Shown piece after piece: positions 51,410 to 59,908 of a stretch of 64,000 nt of DNA. Source of the DNA: Pipra filicauda (taxonomy: Eukaryota; Chordata; Aves; Passeriformes; Pipridae); contig NW_024104320.1 in the NCBI RefSeq assembly GCF_003945595.2, forward strand, positions 2,277,365 to 2,341,364. The letters run 5' to 3'. Numbering within the stretch: position 1 is the stretch's first letter; each line of letters opens with the position of its first letter. The notes beneath the pieces are model-generated. The model did no database searches. It was not told the DNA's origin and was given only the letters and a program-made list of their open reading frames with translations. Both the position numbers and the translations under genes were made by a program.

Positions 51410-51491
51410 TCAAACCAGGACTTCTGTGCAAGAAGTGCTCGTTTTCTTCTCGCTGGTCAGATCCACTGAAGACAACTGTCCACTGCTAGGA
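51410..51491 (-). CDS. ADGRF4: Probable ADGRF4 terminal coding exon
   Basis: A strong pyrimidine tract and CTAG precede 51491. Entered with one base completing a codon, it reads 26 residues rich in Ser/Thr/Lys ([18 protein letters not shown] at its start) and ends TEVLV before TGA at 51412-51410. Other adhesion GPCR-F tails are also Ser/Thr-rich. Entered instead at 51486 in phase 0, it gives [10 protein letters not shown] and onward for 26 residues to a different TGA. A donor-like GAG|GTGAGC follows immediately, so further 3' UTR splicing is possible. The human tail ends differently, so the match is by position and composition only. Confidence 0.4.
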
Positions 51492-54400
51492 CTAGGGAGA
51501 AAAAAAAAATCAGCAGGTCAGATTACAGATATCATTCATGGAGGGGGAGGGTCCACTTCAACCAGGAGGTGCTTCAGCATCCTGTGAGAAATGTCACAGG
51601 ATGGTCAACTTCAAATCTGACCCAGAAGAAAGGCTCCTCTGAGTCTGGGGAAACATGAAACAAGTCTGCATACCCTTCTAGATGTATTATATCTCCACCA
51701 TTAAACCCCCAGACACAGAGTCCCATTTTGGGCCTCTCACTACAAGAAGGACATTGAGGTGCTGGAGCAAATCCAGAGAAAGGCAACGGAGCTGGGGAAG
51801 GGTCTGGAGTGCATGTCCATGTGAGGGGCAGCTGAGGGAGCTGGGGGGGCTCAGCCTGGAGAAAAGAAGGATTAGGAGGCCTTATTGCTCTCTACAACTC
51901 CCTGAAAGCAGATTGGCTAGCCAGGCAGGGGTCGGTCTCTTCTCCCAAGTAACAAGTCATAAGACAAGAGGAAATGGCTTCAAGTTGTGCCTGGGGAGGT
52001 TTAGATGGGATATTAGGAACAATTTCTTCACTGAAAGGATTGACAAGCATTGGAACAGGTTGCCCAGGGCAGTGGTGGAGTCACCATCCCTGGAGGGATT
52101 TCAAAGACACATGGATGTGGCACTGAGGAACATGGTTTAGTGGTGGACTTGGCAGTGTTGGGTAATGGTTGGACTCAGTGATCTCAGAGGTCTTCTCCAA
52201 GCTAAACAATTCTATGATTCTGTGATTTTGAAACTCCCTGAAATGAGACTACTTTTTTTTAAATAACAATTATTTCAGGTGTGACCAACTTTTTCAGCTC
52301 TCATGAGTCAAACTCCATGCTTACACCCAAGTTTACAAAAGTGGATGACTAATATTTTCCCCCTCTGTTATACCATTATAAACACCTACACATGGTTTCT
52401 TCCACCCAGGTGAGTGACAACATCAACCCAAATTCTTAGGCACATGCAGTCACAGTTTCCACACCAAGTTTTGCCCAGTGAGATCACTTAATACTTTTAT
52501 CAAACGTTGCTGAGTCACGGGACTAGTGAAATTTAGACCTGTTGTTTCCAGAATGTTATACTGGTGGTGACTTGAGAAAAACTTTAACTTTCAAACTTTC
52601 AGTCCTGACCTAAAGCCTGATAAGATGTGAAACACCTTCACTGTTGTTTGGATCCTCAATCTGTATAAGCAAGAAATGTAATCTCAGTTTGGGGCAGCCA
52701 CAAACACATCCTTTCTTTTTCCTCTGCTGGGTAGGAAAACTCTTCAGCAGAAATTTGAGGCTTGGTGGTTTTGTTTGTTATTGGGTTTGGGGTTTGTTTT
52801 TTTACTTTTTTTCACTGGTTAGTTGTTTTGTTCTTTTTTTTTTTTTTAAGAGAAAACCTTCTGCAATGCATTTAAACTTAGCACATAGGGCTGGATGCAA
52901 CTGAAAACTAAATTGGAGAGGTAGGATGCAGAGGAGTTAGAAGTTCCACAAACATGCAGCCTCTCCTGCCCCAAACAACCCAAATGCTGATATCAGAAGG
53001 GAGCCATCGTTTCCACAACCCCTCTATTTCCCCTCATAAATCAAGTATGTTTGCACACACTGTTAGTGAAAGACCCTCTGCAGCTTTCAATACTAGAATC
53101 ACAAATGGATAAAAGCAAGGAAATTATTTTTTCGAAGTCCAGACTGAACTGACACAGTTTCTTTTGGCAGACAGCAGGAGTACTGTAGATAATTCTTGTG
53201 AGACCGCTAAAGAGGATTCCCTTTCATAAACACAGTGTAAAACCACTAAAGCCTTGGCACCAAAAGAAATCTGAGAACAACAGACAAAAGTTTTCCAGTA
53301 CAGGTAGGAAGCACCAACTCAGTGATACCAACACATCAATTCTGACAAGGTTTTCCTAGGAAGCTGCTGAAACACAGTTGTTTCCTTAAGGTTTAAACAT
53401 TTGCTTTTAAGGAACTGCCCTGATTTTTAAAAAGCCCTCAAGCTCTCATGAGTACACAACATCAACTGGCACCAAACACACTGTCTGGGCTCTGAATGGT
53501 TTCCATCCATCTGCTGAAAGCAGAACGATCCTCTGACATCCTAAAGCAGCCCTGCTGGCATACAGATCCACATTTTTGTGAAGGAAGCAACCAGGTCATT
53601 ACATTGGGATTTTGGACTCCTAATTCTGTTCCTTCCTTATTCAGTAACCTTAAAGTAAATCTAATTTACAGATAGGGGGGGAAATGTCATTGGCATTGTG
53701 TATCTAAAGGGTTTGGACATGTACAGGTGAAGAGATTAGAATAAAATACCATTTTTAATTTTGTAACAACAGCAGTAGGTCACGTAGCAGTAACAAAAAA
53801 AGATCAATGGTCACTTCTGATATTTAGGAGCTTAATATCCTCAACATGCTTTTGAGATACATGTATTTCCTTCAGCAAGCATTTGCCTTAGAAAAATGTT
53901 AAACTAGGTAAGATGCAGTGGATGGTTCCATTCTTTTCACGTACAAATAAGAAGGTGTGTAAATTGGTAAATTAAGACAGTAACAGGAAAATAAAATAAT
54001 CTTTACCTTTTCTAGACCCCACTTCCGTCTTGATGAAAGGCAGTTCATCCTTAAGGCTTCTCTTGTCTGTAGATTTAAATTAAAAAATTAAAGGGAACGG
54101 TTTCTCAGGGAGTAGAAAATGTTCATATAATCCAGAATAAGTACCTTTCTGTCCAGAAGTGTCCCAAACAACAGGATGAAGAATCCCTAAGAAATTGCAA
54201 AACCAGTTAACAAAACCAGCATAGCCACATGATGTTTCTTAAGTGCTTCTAGGTGTCATTTCCGTAAGGATAGACCTCATCTGCTGTCATTCAGGTAACA
54301 GCAATGCACAAAATGGGTTTATCCACCCGGGACATATGGGCTGTCTGGGAACATTAGGAATGGATATACAACCTGTGTTAATTCTCACTACAAACTGGAC

Positions 54401-57400
54401 TGATGGGTTACATACCAGGACTTTCTCAGCCCACTCAGTTACAATCTGAATCAAGAAGAGCTAAGACAGACCAGATGTACAACAGTGTGTCAGGTAACAC
54501 TGGATGTTAACACCAATCAGTTATTCAAAACCATAGAATCAGTCATGGAATAGTTTGGGTTGGAAGGGACCTTAAAGACCATGTTGTTCCAACCCCCCTG
54601 CCATGGGCAGGGATACCTCCCACCAGACCAGGTTGCTCAAAGCCCCATCCAACCTGGCCTTGAACACTTCCAGGGATGGGGCATCCACAGCTTTCCTGGG
54701 CAACCTGTGCCAGGGCCATCTTCAACAGCAAATGAGAATTTTCTGTGTATTCGTTAATTGATAAGGATGAGACATCTTTGCAGTTACTGGACATTAACTG
54801 GTGTATTTTATGTTTAACAGAAATTCATCTTCTTAATTGTTCAACACACTTTAAACCAACTATTTTGCCCTGTTACCCATCTACCTTTATTACTCTAATG
54901 CAGGATGCCTCGTGCATGTATTATGTAAAGGGGTTGAGTCAAAAGGAAGGCTTAGATCCTATTTTTCATGCACAATACGTGCTGCCAGTCCCTCTTTGAC
55001 CTGATACCTTTATCCCAGGCTCAAAATCTGAGCACATACTATTCCTGGTCTCCCAGAGTTTACCTGGAAAGCATTCAGCAGCGCGAATGTGATGTGGAAC
55101 GCCAGGGATCGGCTGTCAAGAATCGTGGCCAATCCAAACCCCCAGGTGAGACCCAGAAGAGGGGTCAGAAGGGCAACATTTTTGCTGATTCGGATCATGC
55201 TGCTCAAATCTTGTGACTTGCAGCCTTCTCCAACAGAGGATCTCCCAGTCTTCACCACAACCACCACCACCACCACCAGATTCACCACAATGATGCTCAG
55301 AGCAGGCACAACAAAGGCCAAAAGGGCTTTTGTCTCATACCAATTGAGCCAGCAGGCTCCACTCCTTAAATATCCATTCTTTGGTTCAGTGATGGCAACA
55401 GTGAGGACAGATATGACCAAGGGACATCCATATCCAATAGAGAATGCTGCAGCCAGGAACACAGATCTCGTTACCTTAAAAAAAATTAATAATAATCCAT
55501 AGAGAATCAAGAGGCCCAGTGTAAACATCCAAAAAAACAAGGCAAGGTAGAAAAAGTGAAGGAAAAAAGTGGTTGCTACACACAACTGGTAGTTCAGGGC
55601 TGTATTGTGCACAATAGCTGCCAGGATGAACAAAACATCAGCAACGAGCAGCGACACAGCGATGTTGACCAAACAGAAGTGGCGCATGTAGGTTATTTCA
55701 GTTTTTGTGACGTGGTGCCAGACAACAGCCTCAATGACAAGGCAGAGAACCAGGCTGAGAATGGAAAGGCCTAAGCCCACCCTAGTGATGTAGTCCAGTG
55801 CCACGCTCCGCGGCGTTGCGGGGGACATCAGAATGGAGAAGGACTTGTAGGTCCGGCGCTGGTGGGAGCAGACACAAACCACGCTGCTGACGGTGTCCGA
55901 CTGCGTCCTGCACGCCCGGCTGTCCCAGCGCCGCTCAGCAGAGTGCCACCCCACACACTGGGCCTCCACCTGCTCCAGCTTATTCACCTTCTCAAAGGTG
56001 AGCGAAACCCGCTGGAGCTCCTCCGGCAGAGCCACCGACAACACCATCCCGTTCACAAACCCGGGGTCTGACCGGGCGCTCTCCATGACGGCCCCGAGCG
56101 TTGGGAACGCGATGCTGATGGCCTTGGAAGCTCTGGGCAACTTCAGAAGCTCTTCTTCTGGGATCACCACGTGCCCAGTGATGTTGCCTGTGTTGTTGAA
56201 CTCCATAGAAAAATCAAAGCTCGTTCCTGAAGTGTTTCTGTGTATGCTGTAGCCTTTCGTAGCGATGAAGGGCTCCTGCACACTTTCCGACCCGTTCCTT
56301 AGAAGGAGCTTCCCAGCAAATAAATTCACTGAGTCCAGTAATTCTGAACCAGCATTTCTGTCCCTTACAAAAGCCCAGTTGGAAATGATGGAGCTGTTCA
56401 GAATATGGTTTGCTATCCTGCTGTAGCTCTGAAACAAACATGAAAACTATAATTTATTTTTTTTATATTAGAAGAAACCAAATATTATTCCACTGGCAGA
56501 GCTTCCCAAAAGGCTCATTTAATTCATGAGTGATTTTTACAAAGGAAATATTCCTTCTGATGCTGAACATGCTCCCCATGATCCATCCCAGTCAAATCTA
56601 AACATCTCATTACTAGAATTGTCCTATCCTCTTCATATCATAGATCAAAAGGTGATTGGAGAAGTAAACATAAAGCAAAAAATCAGGACACTCTAGTTCT
56701 ATTCCAGACACTGGCCCACTGTGCAGATCTGATTTACGTCACCCTTCCTGTATTTCTTCCCCCACCTCTCTGATTTCTGAGTTCATCAGGAAAAGATACC
56801 AGTTTCTGTTGTGCAACACATGACAACACAGCTGCAGGTCAGCATCTCCAAAGCTGCCTTCCCTATAGTGTCATACTTCAAAAATTAATTCTTCCTTGTA
56901 CTGCTATTCCAGAGCTACAACAGCAGGTCCTGAAAACTTTTGCTTTTAAAGAAATTTAATTCCACAGTATATTTTCATCACACGTGAATAAATCAGTTTC
57001 TCTGACAACAAAACAATGGCCCACTCTGAAAACTCTTCCCAGCTGATGTCTGTGTGACTTGCAGCCACCACTTCACTGGACATTTTTGGCCAAAAGGACA
57101 AAACACTGTATAGATGCTCTGGAAACCTCAGCAGCACCTCCCAAAGCCCACAAGAGTAAATACCTGCATTTTTGCTCTAGTGACATTCTCTGATAACAGC
57201 AGAGAAATCTTCTTCAGCAAATCCACTATATCAGCTATGTTTCCTGGAATGGCTGGTGAAGACAGGATATCTGGGATGATGCACGAAAAATCAGCTTGGC
57301 AGCTCCTATTCCCATGGTCATCAGCACCAAAATGTTTTGGCCCATCTCCAGGCTTCCCATGCCCTGGCTTTCCTCCTGCTACAAAAGGAAGATGTTCTCC

Positions 57401-59884
57401 AGCAACATGTCCTCCAGAGCATGGAAGGAGTCCACTTTCAGATATCCTCTGGAGGGAGGAAAACACATTTGAGACAATTAATGAACAGAATGAAAATGAA
57501 GCTTCAGTTACAACCAGGTAAGAGGTCTGGTGCTGGGTGTGCAGGGAATGTGCCAGATGGACTGAAACCCAGAAGCAAAGCTCACCTGAGAAAACATTGT
57601 ACTGGTACAACACACAAGAAAAGAGGGGCAAGAACTAAATGTAGTGCCTTATTCTTGAAGTGATTTAAGTTTTATTTTGTCCTTGAGGAGAATTTACCAT
57701 GAATGATCTGATCATTACAGATACCGCTATTGCTCTTTTCTCAGGTTCATCCTGATGTATCCTTGTCTTGGTTGAGATCCACATGAGGAACATCGACAAA
57801 CTGAACAAGGCAACTTTGTTTCTGAATTATGTTTCCACACACGCATTTCCCAAGTTTATTTCCTTTCACTTGATTTAAGATGGTGAAAGGACAAAAGTAC
57901 AAGTCTGATGAGGAGCAGCTGAGGGAGCTGGGAATATTTAGCCTGGAGAAAAGGAGGCTCAGGGGTGACTTTACTGCACTCTACAACTACCTGAAAGGAG
58001 GTTGTAGCGTGGTGGGGGTTGGTCTCTTCTCCCAAGTAACAAGCGACAGGACAAGAGGAAATGGCCTCGAGTTGCACCACGGCAGGTGTAAATTGAATAT
58101 TAGAAAAAATTTCTTCACTGAAAGGGTGGTCAGGCATTGGAACAAACTGCCTAGGAAAGTGGTGAAATCACAATCCCTGGAAGTGTTCAAAAAACATGTG
58201 GATGTGGCACCTGGGACATGGTTTAGTCATAAACACAGTATTAATGAATTGTTATGAGTTAATGATTGGACTTGATGATCTTAGAGGTCTTTTCCAACAT
58301 AAATGATTCTGTGATTCCATGAAGTCAAAGCTTTGCTCAAGATTTAGAGGGTATGGAGGGACAGGGTGTCTTTGCAAATTATGAGCATAGGCCAAAGAAG
58401 GTGCATAACAGTTAACTCGCCTGAAAAAGGGACTGAACATCCAAGTTTGCACAAGCATCAGACAACATTTGCCACTTTCTGTCTTCACAGACGAAGCTTG
58501 TCTCCCCATGGAAGGAGGGAGAACAAGGCTGAATACAAATAGCTCCATTGTCTTGGCAGGGAATGACATTTATACAGGCATCTGAAAAATAAATCAAGCA
58601 GATATTGTTATAAGGTGCAAGACCTCATGGTCCTCATGGTCCATGAGGTGAGTATCGGTGGTGTAAAGTATTGATAACTGATAACAACTCACAAAGAATT
58701 AAACAAGATACATAGTTATTCACTGTACCTTGCTCATTACCAGTCTTTGATTCCCTACCGAGAACCTGAAAAATAAGAAGTAGAATATATGTTGAATATT
58801 TAAATAAATAACTAAAGGATGATTCCTTGGCACAAACCAGAAAGAGGGGAAATAGTCCTTTTGAGTCCAGAATGCAGAGCTCATGCCCCCTTGCTCATAC
58901 AGACCAATTCAGAACTCACTACTTAGAGTTTGTCTCTCTAGATGAAACCTTCAGTTGGACCCTTCTACTGAAATGACACACCGAGGATCACACAACTCCA
59001 GCAGTTATTCCTTAGTCAAAAAGCCTCTGTTAGGCTCCAGTATTTCTCATGTTGATGAGAATACATGAATTTCTGATGTGATCTATATGACTTTTGCCAT
59101 AAGACAGTGCTACAGTTGTACAAATACCATTATCTGCTTTGCTCCCCTCCGGACTGGGAAGCAGCCCCGAGGTCTGTGTGTAGAGCTCCTGCAGGCAGGA
59201 ACACCTGCTGGAACTGTGTGTTGTACAGCCTGACACAATCCAAAACAGCTTCCATCGTTGCTTGGGCCATCATCTACAACCAGTCAAACCTTCCAAAACC
59301 TGAAGGGGGCTACAAGGCTGGAGAGGCACTTCTTACAAGGGGAGAGTGACAGAACAAGGGGGAATGGCACTAAAATGACAGAGGGCAGGTTTGGATTAGG
59401 TATCAGGAAGAAATTCTTTACTGTGAGGGTGGTGAGGCACTGGCACAGGTTGCCCAGAGAAGCTGTGGCTGTCCCATCCCTGGAAGTGTTCAAGGTTAGG
59501 ATTCATGAGGCTTTGAGCAACCTGGTTCTCGCAAGCTGAATAGCAGGTTTTTAGCACTCCAGGAGTTGTGCTGGAGGTTCACTGGCATCTGGCATACTGA
59601 ACATACTGAATACTTCAAAGTATTTTCTCCTATAGCAACAGGACAAGGGGTAATGGTTTTAAACTGAAAGAGGGTAGATTTAGACCAGATGAGGAAGAAA
59701 TTATGATGAGGGTGGTTGCTCAGAGAAGCCGTGGTTGCCCCATCCCTAAAAGTGTTCAAGGTCAGGTGGGATGGGGATTTCAGCAACCTGGTCTAGTGGA
59801 ACTCACCCTGAGAGCACTGTGTGGTGTGGCCAGGAAGAAGTGCACAGCCCAAAGGAGCAGGAAGCAGACCACCCTCACATCCAT
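51410..59884 (-). CDS. ADGRF4: ADGRF4 (GPR115-like) adhesion G-protein-coupled receptor, full multi-exon gene
   Basis: This is an adhesion GPCR of subfamily F at the plasma membrane; mammalian ADGRF4 is an epithelial, keratinocyte/ameloblast-expressed receptor (family knowledge). The exons join in phase: 59807-59884, 58729-58765, 58421-58581, 57164-57448, 55064-56428, 54145-54186, 54007-54066, then probably 53329-53366 and 51410-51491. Residues 1-24 look like a signal peptide. Residues 40-92 form a cysteine-rich segment, 93-187 a Gly-rich stretch then GAIN, 188-345 the rest of GAIN, about 345-388 the GPS, and about 400-650 seven TM helices, followed by a Ser/Thr/Lys-rich tail. SYSxx[29 protein letters not shown] and [12 protein letters not shown] match human ADGRF4 better than ADGRF1, 2 or 5 as I recall them. 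The expected length is about 715 aa against 695 in human. The GPS lacks a cleavable His-Leu/Ile-Ser/Thr. Intron 3 is GC-AG. The last two exons are the weak part. Confidence 0.9.
51728..52228 (+). repeat. CR1 LINE 3' fragment (about 500 bp) in ADGRF4 terminal intron
   Basis: GACATTGAGGTGCTGGAGCA, AGCCTGGAGAAAAGAAGG, CTCTACAACTCCCTGAAAGC, AAGACAAGAGGAAATGGC, GGTTTAGATGGGATATTAGG and AATTCTATGATTCTGTG. It shares the subfamily features (CTTCTCCCAAGTAACAAG) of the copy at 57879-58320. It carries a spurious open frame of about 150 codons on the plus strand. Confidence 0.95.
52761..52850. repeat. G/T-rich to poly(T) tract
   Basis: Low-complexity GTTTTG/GGGTTTGGGG runs ending in about 14 T, within ADGRF4's terminal intron region. 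Confidence 0.85.
53329..53366 (-). CDS. ADGRF4: Possible ADGRF4 tail exon 8 (38 nt)
   Basis: Acceptor ACTGTGTTTCAG precedes 53366 and donor TTG|GTATCA follows 53329. In phase 0 it reads [12 protein letters not shown] and leaves two bases. That is exactly the phase needed for the Ser/Thr-rich frame of the terminal exon at 51410-51491. There is no homology support, only splice sites and phase, so it could be chance. The alternative is direct splicing from 54007 to a second acceptor (CTAG, first exonic base 51486). Confidence 0.35.
54007..54066 (-). CDS. ADGRF4: ADGRF4 coding exon 7 (60 nt): helix 8 / cytoplasmic tail
   Basis: Twenty codons with acceptor TTTAAATCTACAG and donor AAAAG|GTAAAG, phase 0. 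[15 protein letters not shown] corresponds to IRDALRMRMSSLKGK in human ADGRF4. It is basic and amphipathic, as expected for helix 8 and the proximal tail. Confidence 0.9.
54145..54186 (-). CDS. ADGRF4: ADGRF4 coding exon 6 (42 nt): end of TM7
   Basis: Acceptor GCAATTTCTTAG and donor AAG|GTACTT flank 14 codons, [14 protein letters not shown], nearly identical to the human ADGRF4 end of TM7 ([14 protein letters not shown]). Phase 0 on both sides. It is too short for an ORF scan but unmistakable by content and phase. Confidence 0.95.
54531..54720 (-). repeat. CR1 LINE 3' fragment in ADGRF4 intron 5
   Basis: Reverse CR1: CATGGAATAGTTTGGGTTGG, AAGGGACCTTAAAGACCATG, CCACCAGACCAGGTTGCTC and GGATGGGGCATCCACAGC. 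Little diverged. It sits between the exons that split TM7. Confidence 0.95.
55064..56428 (-). CDS. ADGRF4: ADGRF4 coding exon 5: GAIN domain, degenerate GPS and seven-TM core
   Basis: A single 455-codon exon, phase 0 at both ends (acceptor TGTTTGTTTCAG, donor CAG|GTAAAC). It has several N-glycosylation sequons (NSS, NGS, NTS, NNT, NIT). The GPS region runs from AQCVGWHS to [19 protein letters not shown]: the two-Cys plus Cys-x-Cys frame is kept, but the scissile H-L-T/S is replaced by H-Q-R. TM1 starts at about exon residue 213. [13 protein letters not shown] lies in TM3, ACWLNW in extracellular loop 2, a run of eight valines in TM5, and [12 protein letters not shown] in TM6. TM7 is split by the 3' splice junction after LLNAFQ. 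The Met preceding SYSR in the open frame is intronic and is not a start. Confidence 0.97.
55253..55276 (-). repeat. Coding (GTG)n microsatellite, eight valines in ADGRF4 TM5
   Basis: Eight consecutive valine codons, seven GTG and one GTT, lie within the fifth transmembrane helix. Human ADGRF4 has a mixed Val/Leu/Ala helix at this place. In-frame unit changes would keep the helix hydrophobic. Confidence 0.9.
57164..57448 (-). CDS. ADGRF4: ADGRF4 coding exon 4: glycine-rich stretch and N-terminal GAIN segment
   Basis: A 95-codon exon, phase 0 at both ends, with acceptor TTTTCCTCCCTCCAG and donor CAG|GTATTT. The first half holds a Gly/Pro/His/Lys-rich run ([16 protein letters not shown]) that I cannot align to human ADGRF4. 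The second half, with [18 protein letters not shown] and the sequon NVTRAKMQ, matches human GNIAFIVELLKNIS and NVTREKMK and begins the GAIN fold. Reading frames on the opposite strand here (57114-57663) are shadows. Confidence 0.92.
57879..58320 (+). repeat. CR1 LINE 3' fragment in ADGRF4 intron 3 (the GC-AG intron)
   Basis: GAGCAGCTGAGGGAGCTGGG, GCCTGGAGAAAAGGAGGCTC, CTTCTCCCAAGTAACAAGCG, ACATGGTTTAGTCATAAACA and GATTCTGTGATTCC. It ends about 100 bp from the GC donor at 58420. Confidence 0.95.
58421..58581 (-). CDS. ADGRF4: ADGRF4 coding exon 3: small cysteine-rich domain
   Basis: Fifty-three codons plus a split Asp, with acceptor TTATTTTTCAG. It contains six cysteines, with [13 protein letters not shown] and W in RKWQ resembling the CAKDFHGE...KKWQ stretch of human ADGRF4. 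It ends DVQSLFQ like the human SVEKLFK. The donor is CAG|GCGAGT: a GC rather than GT dinucleotide at 58420-58419. Phase 0 at this junction agrees with exon 4, which supports the non-canonical donor. Confidence 0.9.
58729..58765 (-). CDS. ADGRF4: ADGRF4 coding exon 2 (37-nt microexon)
   Basis: Acceptor TTATTTTTCAG precedes 58765 and donor AAG|GTACAG follows 58729. It enters in phase 0, encodes [12 protein letters not shown] and leaves one base that completes an Asp codon with exon 3. It is hydrophilic and sits where human ADGRF4 has a short basic linker before its cysteine-rich region. Frame, phase and both splice sites agree with the neighbours; length alone would not make it recognisable. 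Confidence 0.75.
59300..59537 (+). repeat. CR1 LINE 3' fragment in ADGRF4 intron 1
   Basis: GACAGAACAAGGGGGAATGG, CAGGAAGAAATTCTTTACTG, GCACAGGTTGCCCAGAGAAG and GGCTTTGAGCAACCTGGTT. The terminal part is missing and the left edge approximate. Confidence 0.92.
59634..59800 (+). repeat. CR1 LINE fragment ending at ADGRF4 exon 1's splice donor
   Basis: CAACAGGACAAGGGGTAATG, GGTTGCTCAGAGAAGCCGTG, AGTGTTCAAGGTCAGGTGGG and AGCAACCTGGTCTAGTGGA. The similarity stops at about 59800, immediately beside the donor hexamer GTGAGT (59806-59801 on the minus strand). Confidence 0.92.
59807..59884 (-). CDS. ADGRF4: ADGRF4 coding exon 1: signal peptide
   Basis: Twenty-six codons start MDVRVV, followed by a hydrophobic core ([13 protein letters not shown]) and a small-residue region ending HSA, a typical signal peptide. 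The donor AGG|GTGAGT is strong and phase 0, matching the next exon. The ATG has G at -3 and G at +4. A 24-nt leader (59885-59908) follows acceptor TTTCTTCCAG, so a noncoding exon should lie further right. Another ATG ten bases upstream (59894-59892) is out of frame. The intron immediately downstream is CR1-derived almost to the donor. Confidence 0.85.
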
Positions 59885-59908
59885 TGCTGAGCATTTGCTG
59901 CTTTCCTC
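59885..59908 (-). other. ADGRF4 5' leader segment with overlapping out-of-frame ATG
   Basis: Twenty-four bases lie between the acceptor (AG at 59910-59909) and the start codon. An ATG at 59894-59892 opens a different frame that overlaps the signal peptide and meets TAG within exon 2. Its context is weaker (C at -3) than that of the main start. Confidence 0.6.

Noticed and set aside
51682..52140. 152-codon plus ORF containing [15 protein letters not shown]
   Set aside because: This is a decayed CR1 end-of-ORF/3' UTR translation, not a host gene.
55010..56437. Reading ADGRF4 as a single 475-codon gene starting at the Met before QSYSR
   Set aside because: That Met and the C-terminal NSGRPGIV run are intronic. 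A clear acceptor (at 56429) and donor (at 55063) delimit the exon, and upstream exons supply the signal peptide.
57880..58257. 125-codon plus ORF
   Set aside because: CR1-derived, lying within an ADGRF4 intron.
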